Positions 57,521 to 64,000 of a stretch of DNA of 64,000 nucleotides are shown piece after piece. The notes beneath the pieces were generated by a model that saw nothing but the letters and a program-made list of their open reading frames with translations, made no database searches and was not told the DNA's origin. The position numbers and the translations under genes were made by a program. The stretch is from an uncultured Curtobacterium sp. (GTDB lineage Bacteria; Actinomycetota; Actinomycetes; Actinomycetales; Microbacteriaceae), in contig CAJYUW010000056.1 of the NCBI GenBank assembly GCA_913778205.1, positions 1 to 64,000 on the forward strand, read 5' to 3'. How positions within the stretch are numbered: the first letter of the stretch is position 1; each line of letters starts with the position of its first letter.

Positions 57521-58942
57521 ATGACAACGACGTCACCACGCGCCACCCTGTTCCGCCGGAAGCCCATCGACACGATCGAGGACGAGTCCGGCGGCGAGGG
57601 CGGCCTGAAACGCCACCTCGGGCTCTGGCAGCTCACCGCGATCGGCATCGGCGGGATCATCGGCGCGGGCATCTTCACCCTCGCCGGCACCGTCGCGCAC
57701 GGGGTCGCCGGGCCGGCCGTGCTCATCTCGTTCCTCGTCGCGGGCGTCGCGAGCGCGGCCGCCGCATTGTCCTACGCCGAGTTCGCCGGGCTCATCCCGA
57801 AGGCCGGGAGCGCCTACACGTACGGGTACGCGGTGCTCGGCGAGATCGTCGGGTGGTTCATCGGGTGGGACCTGCTGCTCGAGTACACCGCCATCGTGGC
57901 CGTCGTCGCGATCGGGATCTCCGGGTACGTCGGGTTCCTCGTGGGGCAGTTCGGCGTCGACCTGCCCGCCTGGATGCTCGGTGCGCCCGGCACCGGCGAC
58001 GGGCACGTCGTCGACGTGTTCGCGATCGTGCTCTGCCTGCTCACCGCGTTCGTCCTCACCCGGGGCATCCGGAGCGCCGCGCGGTTCGAGCTCGTCGCCG
58101 TCGGCATCAAGGTCGGGCTGGTCGTGCTCATCGTCGTCCTCGGTGTGTTCCACATCAACAGCGCCAACTACCAGCCGTACTTCCCGTTCGGGTTCGGCGG
58201 CGTGATGACCGGCGCCGCGACCGTGTTCTTCGCCGTGTTCGGCTACGACGCCATGTCCACCGCGGCCGAGGAGTCCGTCGACGCCCGGAAGCACATGCCG
58301 AAGGCGATCCTGCTGTCGCTCGGCATCGCGATGGTCCTCTACGTCCTCGCGACCCTGGTGCTCACGGGCATGCAGAAGTACACCGACATCGACCCCGCCT
58401 CCGGGTTCTCGTCGGCGTTCGCGTCGGTCGGCCTCGGTGGCGTCGCGAACGTCATCGCGATCGGCGCCATCGTCGGCATCGTGACCGTGCTCATCACGTT
58501 CATGCTCGGGGCGTCCCGCGTCTGGTTCTCGATGAGCCGCGACGGTCTCATGCCGAAGTGGTTCGCGCACACCGACCCGAAGCGGCACGTCCCGACCCGC
58601 GTCACGTGGATCATCGGCATCGCGGCGGCGGTCCTCGCGGGTCTGCTGCCGATCAGCATCGTCGCGGAGCTGACGAACATCGGCATCCTGCTCGCGTTCG
58701 TGGTCGTCTGCTCGGCCGTGATCGTGCTCCGCTACCGGCAGCCCGACCTGCCGCGCACCTTCCGGCTCCCGTTCATGCCGGTCATCCCCGCGATCGGCGT
58801 CATCGCGTCGCTGTGGCTCGTGACGTTCCTGCAGTGGGAGACGTGGGTGCGCTTCGCGGTGTGGTTCGCGATTGGGCTCGGCGTCTACCTGGGGTACTCG
58901 CGCAAGCACAGCAAGCTGGCCGGGGAGGAGTCGGCGCGCTGA
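57521..58942 (+). CDS. APC family amino acid permease (cationic amino acid transporter-like)
   Basis: LTAIGIGGIIGAGIFTLAGTVAHGVAGPAVLISFLVAG... multi-TM. Confidence 0.94.
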   Translation: MTTTSPRATLFRRKPIDTIEDESGGEGGLKRHLGLWQLTAIGIGGIIGAGIFTLAGTVAHGVAGPAVLISFLVAGVASAAAALSYAEFAGLIPKAGSAYTYGYAVLGEIVGWFIGWDLLLEYTAIVAVVAIGISGYVGFLVGQFGVDLPAWMLGAPGTGDGHVVDVFAIVLCLLTAFVLTRGIRSAARFELVAVGIKVGLVVLIVVLGVFHINSANYQPYFPFGFGGVMTGAATVFFAVFGYDAMSTAAEESVDARKHMPKAILLSLGIAMVLYVLATLVLTGMQKYTDIDPASGFSSAFASVGLGGVANVIAIGAIVGIVTVLITFMLGASRVWFSMSRDGLMPKWFAHTDPKRHVPTRVTWIIGIAAAVLAGLLPISIVAELTNIGILLAFVVVCSAVIVLRYRQPDLPRTFRLPFMPVIPAIGVIASLWLVTFLQWETWVRFAVWFAIGLGVYLGYSRKHSKLAGEESAR

Positions 58943-59030
58943 CCCGGTGCGGTGCCGACCGCGTGCGGTCGGCACCGCGTCGCGGGTCGCGCGTCAGGCG
59001 TCGCGCGCGTCGGGAGACGCGGGTCGCGCG

Positions 59031-59480
59031 TCAGGCGTCGCGCCGGTGCTTGCCCTTCGCCGCCGCCGGGTCGGCCAGCGGGTGCGACCGGAACCACCGC
59101 AGGAGCTCCCGTGAGCGGCTCGTGTCCGCACTGCGGTCGCCCGCCGGGAGGAAGTCGCTGAACCCCTCCGGCGGCTCGGTGCCCTGGTCGCCGCGGTCGT
59201 ACGCCATCGACCAGTCCGGGAACCGCCGGGTGTGGATCGACTCCTCCGCGAGCAGCACCACGCTGTCGTGCCGGTCGTCCTCGAGGATCCGCCGGTACGT
59301 CGCCATCACCGAGTCGTACGGCCCCTCGAGGAGCTGCATGAACCGGCCACCGCGGGCGACCAGGAGCCCGGTCAGCCCGTCCGCCGTGTTCCGAGCGCGA
59401 GCGTGGTCGAGCACGGCGCCGAGGTCGTCCTCCTCGAACGGGGTGGTGGCCGAGCTCATGTAGACGAGGGACTGCAGCAT
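59031..59480 (-). CDS. BLUF-domain blue-light sensor protein
   Basis: LQSLVYMSSATTPFEEDDLGAVLDHARARNTADGLTGLLVARGGRFMQLLEGPYDSVMATYRRI. Confidence 0.93.
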   Translation of the reverse strand: MLQSLVYMSSATTPFEEDDLGAVLDHARARNTADGLTGLLVARGGRFMQLLEGPYDSVMATYRRILEDDRHDSVVLLAEESIHTRRFPDWSMAYDRGDQGTEPPEGFSDFLPAGDRSADTSRSRELLRWFRSHPLADPAAAKGKHRRDA

Positions 59481-59558
59481 GCCGTCGATCCTGCTCCCGT
59501 CCAGCGCCCGTTGTCTCCCCCCGAACGGGTCGTCGGTGGGTGCTGGCACGATGGGAGC

Positions 59559-62500
59559 GTGCCAGCCGCCCCGATGATCGACGCCGTCGACGTCATCCGC
59601 TTCGTCGGGCCGCAGGCGTTCGGCCGCGCCCGTGACGTCGTGCGGGCCGGGCTCGTCGAGCGCGCCGACTGGCACGACGACGACGGCACGCTGACCGCGA
59701 CCGTCTCCGGCTCCGCCGACGACCCGTACGACGTCCGGATCGAGACCACACCGGCGCGCGGCGAGTTCGTCCGCCCGGTCCGCAGCACGTGTTCCTGCCC
59801 CCTCGGCGGGGACTGCAAGCACGTGGCCGCCGCGCTCCTGTCCGTCAACGCCCGCTCCCTCGCAGCAGCAGCCGGTCCGAAGGCGCAGGCCCCGGCTCCG
59901 CCGGCTCCGGACTGGAGGCACGAGGTCGCCCGCCTCGCCGGCGACACCGAGCAGGCGGTCGCGCCGCAGGGCACACCCATGGGGCTGCAGTTCGAGTTGC
60001 GTGACGCGGTGTCGGCGCGCTTCGCCGCGCGTGCCCGCGCCGCCGGTCGTGCGCTGCCGGCGGCGTCGCGGACCGTGCGGCTCGGCGTGCGGCCGGTCAC
60101 CCGGAGCGACGCCGGCAACTGGGTGCGCGGGCAGCTCACGTGGAGCGCGCTCCCGTATGCGCAGAACCGCCTCGGGCTCGCACCCGAGCAGCACGCGTGG
60201 TTCCTCCAGCTCGCCGCCCTCCACCGAGCGGGGGCTCTGGCCGGGCTCCCCGGGGAGAGTGACTGGATCCACCTCGACGACTTCACGAGCCCGCTGCTCT
60301 GGCCGCTGCTCCGCCAGGCGTCCGACCTCGGCATCGCGTTCGTGACCGGCAAGCAGGCCAGTGGCGTCACGCTCGGGTCCGAGGCCCGGGTGCTCCTCGA
60401 CACCGCGCGCGCCGACGACGGTCTCGTCATCGGCGCGAGCGCGGTCGTCGACGGCCGGCCGATCGTCGCGGGGGCCGCGCGGACGATCGGCGACCACGGC
60501 GTCTACGCCTTCCGCGAGAGCCCTGCGTTCCGCGTCGAGCTCGCGCCCACCCCGGAGCCCGTCCCCGAGGACCAGCGGCGGATGCTCGTCGAGGGCACCC
60601 GCATCACCGTCCCCGCCGCCGAGGTCTCGGAGTTCCTGGCCGACTGGTCGCCCCGACTCCGCGGCGCGCGCGGGCTCATCAGCTCGGACGGCTCGGTGGA
60701 ACTCCCGGAGCGCGGCGCTCCCGAACTGGTGCTCACGGCGACGTTCGAGCCGGCCCGGGCACCGCGGACGGACGACCGCGTCCACCTGCAGTGGCGCTGG
60801 CACGTCGACGGCAGGAAGGACCCCGTCGCCCTGCACGGTCCCCCGCCCGACCTCACGGAGGTCCGTGCCGCCGACGACGCCCCGGTGGGCCCCGGTGGCG
60901 GCCTGGACTGGTTCACCGACGGGGTCGTGGACGGCGCCGACGTCGCGGTGTTCGCGAACGAGCTGCTGCCCCAGCTGACCGCGCACGGAATCCGCACGGT
61001 GGTGCAGGGCGAACGGCTCGACTACGAGCGCCTCAGCGGGCGCCCGAACATCCGGGTGACGACGATGCCCTCGGACAAGCACGACTGGTTCGACCTCGGC
61101 ATCATCGTGAGCGTGAACGGCAAGGAGATCCCGTTCACGCCGCTGCTCCGGGCGCTCGCGGGACGCGCTCGGCGGCTCAAGCTCGTCGACAACTCGTACC
61201 TCTCCCTCGCCGACCCGGCGTTCGATCGGCTCAAGGAGCTCATCGACGAGGCCCGCGACCTCGGCGAGTGGGAGCCCGACCAGCCGATGACCGTCACGCC
61301 GCTGCAGGCCGGGCTGTGGTCGGAGTTCGACCAGCTCGCCGACGAGACCTCCCACGACGAGCGGTGGCAGGCGATCGCCGCGGGACTGCTCGGCGCGACC
61401 CCGCCCGGGGACACCCCGGTGCCGGACACGGTGCACGCCGAACTGCGGCCGTACCAGCACGCCGGGTACGCGTGGCTGTCGTTCCTGCGATCGCACGGCG
61501 TCGGCGGCGTGCTCGCGGACGACATGGGCCTCGGCAAGACGCTGCAGGTCCTCGCGATGATCGCCGCAGCCCGGGCGGAGTCGCCCGACGCCGCCCCGTT
61601 CCTCGTCGTCGCGCCGACCTCGGTCGTCGGGAACTGGGCGTCCGAAGCAGCGCGGTTCGTGCCGTCGTTGCGTGTGTCGACCGTGACCTCGACGTCGCTG
61701 AAGGATCCGACGCTCGTCGCCCGGACGGCTGCGGAGTCCGACATCGTCGTGACCTCGTACGCCCTGCTCCGGCTCGACGCCGCCGCGTGGTCGGCACAGT
61801 CGTGGTCGGCGCTCGTGCTCGACGAGGCGCAGTTCGTGAAGAACCCGCAGTCGCAGATCCACCGCGTCGTCACGGACCTCGGCGCACCGGTGAAGTTCGC
61901 GATCACGGGGACGCCGCTCGAGAACGGCCTGACCGACCTCTGGGCGCTGTTCCACGTCGTGGCGCCCGGGCTGCTGTCCTCGTGGACGCGGTTCGGCGAC
62001 GACTACGTCAAGCCGCTCGGCTCGCCCGACCTCCGCGGCGACGCCCGACGGCAGCTGACCGAGCGACTCCGGCGGCGCATCCGGCCGCTCATGCTCCGGC
62101 GGACGAAGGAGAGCGTCGCGGCCGACCTCCCGCCGAAGCAGGAACAGGTCGTCCGGGTCACGCTCGACCCGGCGCACCGCGAGCTCTACGAACGCACGCT
62201 GAACCGCGAGCGCCTCAAGGTCCTCGACCTCATCGACGACCTGCCCCGGAACCGCATGATCGTGTTCCGGTCCCTGACCCTCCTGCGGATGCTCGCCCTC
62301 TCCCCCGCGCTCGTCCCCACCGCCGCACCGTCCGGCGACCTCGACGCGCCCGCCCTCGTGTCGGACATCCCCTCCGCCAAGCTCGACCTGCTGCTCGACG
62401 AGCTCGACCAGCTGGCCGCGGAGGGTCGGCGGGCACTCGTGTTCAGCCAGTTCACGTCGTTCCTCCGGATGGTCGCCGACGCGCTCGACGCCCGGGGCAT

Positions 62501-62876
62501 CGACCACGAGTACCTCGACGGCGCCACCCGTCGTCGGCCCGAGGTCATCGAGCGCTTCCGGAACGGCACCGCGCCCGCGTTCCTCATCTCGCTCAAGGCC
62601 GGCGGCTTCGGGCTCACCCTGACCGAGGCGGACACCGTGTTCGTGCTCGACCCGTGGTGGAACCCCGCCGCCGAGAACCAGGCCGTCGACCGCACCCACC
62701 GCATCGGGCAGACCCGGTCGGTGAACGTCAACCGGCTGATCGCCGAGGACACCATCGAGGAGAAGGTCCTCGCCCTCGCCGCGAAGAAGGCCGAGCTCTT
62801 CGCCACGATGATCGACGACGACGCCCTGTTCGCGGACGACCTCTCCGCCGACGACATCCGCTCCCTGCTCGCCTGA
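59559..62876 (+). CDS. SWIM zinc-finger SNF2-family DEAD/DEAH helicase
   Basis: CSCPLGGDCKHVAAALL (SWIM); GGVLADDMGLGKTLQVLAMI; DEAQ; QFTSFLRMVADALD...QAVDRTHRIGQTRSV. ATG 59574 is an alternative start. Confidence 0.93.
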   Translation: MPAAPMIDAVDVIRFVGPQAFGRARDVVRAGLVERADWHDDDGTLTATVSGSADDPYDVRIETTPARGEFVRPVRSTCSCPLGGDCKHVAAALLSVNARSLAAAAGPKAQAPAPPAPDWRHEVARLAGDTEQAVAPQGTPMGLQFELRDAVSARFAARARAAGRALPAASRTVRLGVRPVTRSDAGNWVRGQLTWSALPYAQNRLGLAPEQHAWFLQLAALHRAGALAGLPGESDWIHLDDFTSPLLWPLLRQASDLGIAFVTGKQASGVTLGSEARVLLDTARADDGLVIGASAVVDGRPIVAGAARTIGDHGVYAFRESPAFRVELAPTPEPVPEDQRRMLVEGTRITVPAAEVSEFLADWSPRLRGARGLISSDGSVELPERGAPELVLTATFEPARAPRTDDRVHLQWRWHVDGRKDPVALHGPPPDLTEVRAADDAPVGPGGGLDWFTDGVVDGADVAVFANELLPQLTAHGIRTVVQGERLDYERLSGRPNIRVTTMPSDKHDWFDLGIIVSVNGKEIPFTPLLRALAGRARRLKLVDNSYLSLADPAFDRLKELIDEARDLGEWEPDQPMTVTPLQAGLWSEFDQLADETSHDERWQAIAAGLLGATPPGDTPVPDTVHAELRPYQHAGYAWLSFLRSHGVGGVLADDMGLGKTLQVLAMIAAARAESPDAAPFLVVAPTSVVGNWASEAARFVPSLRVSTVTSTSLKDPTLVARTAAESDIVVTSYALLRLDAAAWSAQSWSALVLDEAQFVKNPQSQIHRVVTDLGAPVKFAITGTPLENGLTDLWALFHVVAPGLLSSWTRFGDDYVKPLGSPDLRGDARRQLTERLRRRIRPLMLRRTKESVAADLPPKQEQVVRVTLDPAHRELYERTLNRERLKVLDLIDDLPRNRMIVFRSLTLLRMLALSPALVPTAAPSGDLDAPALVSDIPSAKLDLLLDELDQLAAEGRRALVFSQFTSFLRMVADALDARGIDHEYLDGATRRRPEVIERFRNGTAPAFLISLKAGGFGLTLTEADTVFVLDPWWNPAAENQAVDRTHRIGQTRSVNVNRLIAEDTIEEKVLALAAKKAELFATMIDDDALFADDLSADDIRSLLA

Positions 62877-62942
62877 CCCCGGCTCGCCCGCCCCTTCGCC
62901 ACCGCACCACCGCACCACCGCACCACCTGGAGTCCCACCCGC

Positions 62943-63782
62943 ATGCCGTCCCGCCGCCGCGCCCGCACCAGCGCGACCTCCGTGTTCCTCCTCCTCGGCC
63001 TCGCCGTCCTCGGGTTCGTCCTGCACGCCGCCGGGCTGCTGCCGCCGGCACAGGCCGACGACGTCCCCGACACGGGCGCCACGGCGACCACGGGTGCGCC
63101 GACGCCCGACACGGGCGCCACGGCGATCACGGGAGCGCCGACGCCTGACGCGGGCACCGCGACCACGGGTGCGCCGAGGTCCGACGCGGGCGGCGCGGCC
63201 GAGCCGAGCCGTGCCTCCAGTCCGGGTGTCGACGCGTCAGCGTCCCTGCGTACGCTCGCGACGCTCCCCGTACGGGGCAAGGCCCCGGCGACGGGCTACG
63301 ACCGCACCGCAGACTTCGGCACGGCGTGGCTCGACGTCGACCACAACGGCTGCGACACGCGCAACGACGTCCTCGCCCGTGACCTCGCCGGCGTCGTGAG
63401 GCGGGGGCCGTGCACGGTGCTCAGTGGCGTGCTCGTGTCGCCGTACACGGGCGGGACGATCGCGTTCAGCCGGGGCCAGACGACCTCGACCGCGGTGCAG
63501 ATCGACCACGTCGTCGCGCTCGAGAACGCCTGAGTGACCGGCGCGCAGCGGCTGTCGCAGGACGCACGGGAGGCCCTCGCCAACGACCCGGAGAACCTCT
63601 TCGCCGTCGACCAGCACTCGAACGCGCAGAAGCGCTCCGGCGATGCCGCGACGTGGTTGCCCGCGGCGAAGGGGTTCCGCTGCACCTACGTCGGGCACCA
63701 GATCGCGGTCAAGGCGGAGTACCACCTGTGGGTGACGCCGGCGGAGCACGATGCGATGGTGCGCGTCCTCGACCGGTGTTGA
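62943..63782 (+). pseudogene. Secreted HNH/DUF1524 (GmrSD C-terminal-like) nuclease, interrupted by in-frame TGA at 63531-63533
   Basis: Upstream part ...QIDHVVALENA*; same frame continues VTGAQRLSQDAREALANDPENLFAVDQHSNAQKRSGDAATWLP...YVGHQIAVKAEYHLWVTPAEHDAM. Confidence 0.85.
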
Positions 63783-63800
63783 GACCGTGGCCGCGGAGCG

Positions 63801-63850
63801 ACGGCCGTGGGGCGGTCACCGCGGCCGTGGGGCGGTCACCGCGGCCGTGA
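63801..63850. repeat. 20-bp tandem repeat GCGGCCGTGGGGCGGTCACC
   Basis: Two adjacent units plus partial third. Confidence 0.85.
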
Positions 63851-64000
63851 CGCCTCGTCGAGACCGGGCGATCCGATGCCCGCGCCCGCTCGCCTGCTGC
63901 TGATGGTCGGACGGGTTCGCTGACGTCGGGATCCGCGCTCCCGACACCCGCTCCATGACGCCGGTGTCGACCCCACTCAGATCACGTTGAGCAACAGGTG

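Noticed and set aside
59031-63026. 1331-aa minus-strand ORF
   Set aside because: Only the last ~150 aa (BLUF) are real; the rest is antisense to the SNF2 helicase.
63850-64000. Possible mobile-element end at the right edge
   Set aside because: No terminal repeat or transposase coding sequence visible before the window ends.

Overview
64-kb window of a very GC-rich actinobacterial chromosome. Gene content (garA-ftsR-merR, sortase-E-type LAxTG anchor, LigC/LigD-pol) suggests Microbacteriaceae; a Curtobacterium-like assignment is inference only. Apart from a truncated IS481-type transposase at the left edge, most of the window is chromosomal: a GT2 glycan synthase/GH18-CBM operon, two FecCD permeases, HtrA-like protease, TPP riboswitch-thiM-thiE-thiD/tenA, putA with a divergent LysR gene, a sortase-anchored surface protein, LigC and LigD-pol genes, MshA-like GT4, two APC permeases, a BLUF protein divergent from a SWIM-SNF2 helicase, and an HNH/DUF1524 gene interrupted by a stop. 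I found no CRISPR array, rRNA, tRNA or complete prophage. The items most worth follow-up are: (1) a perfect 62-bp direct repeat bracketing the LAxTG surface-protein gene; (2) a dispersed intergenic repeat in which two direct arms lie exactly 31 bp apart around a conserved GCCGCTCACGT core, with arm sequences that co-vary (GGTCGCAC or GGTTCCAC); (3) an in-frame hexanucleotide (Gly-Val)n tract that must be translated at the ThiE N-terminus, plus a 15-bp tract at the 5' end of a UDG-like gene; (4) a TGA at a probable Trp codon in a DUF1524 nuclease; (5) a candidate 45-aa small protein gene with a good promoter and RBS, whose stop overlaps that of LigD-pol; (6) sequence-conserved GGAGGC hairpins at gene ends; (7) the GT2-GH18 operon. 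All calls come from reading the sequence and the supplied ORF track; no searches were run.
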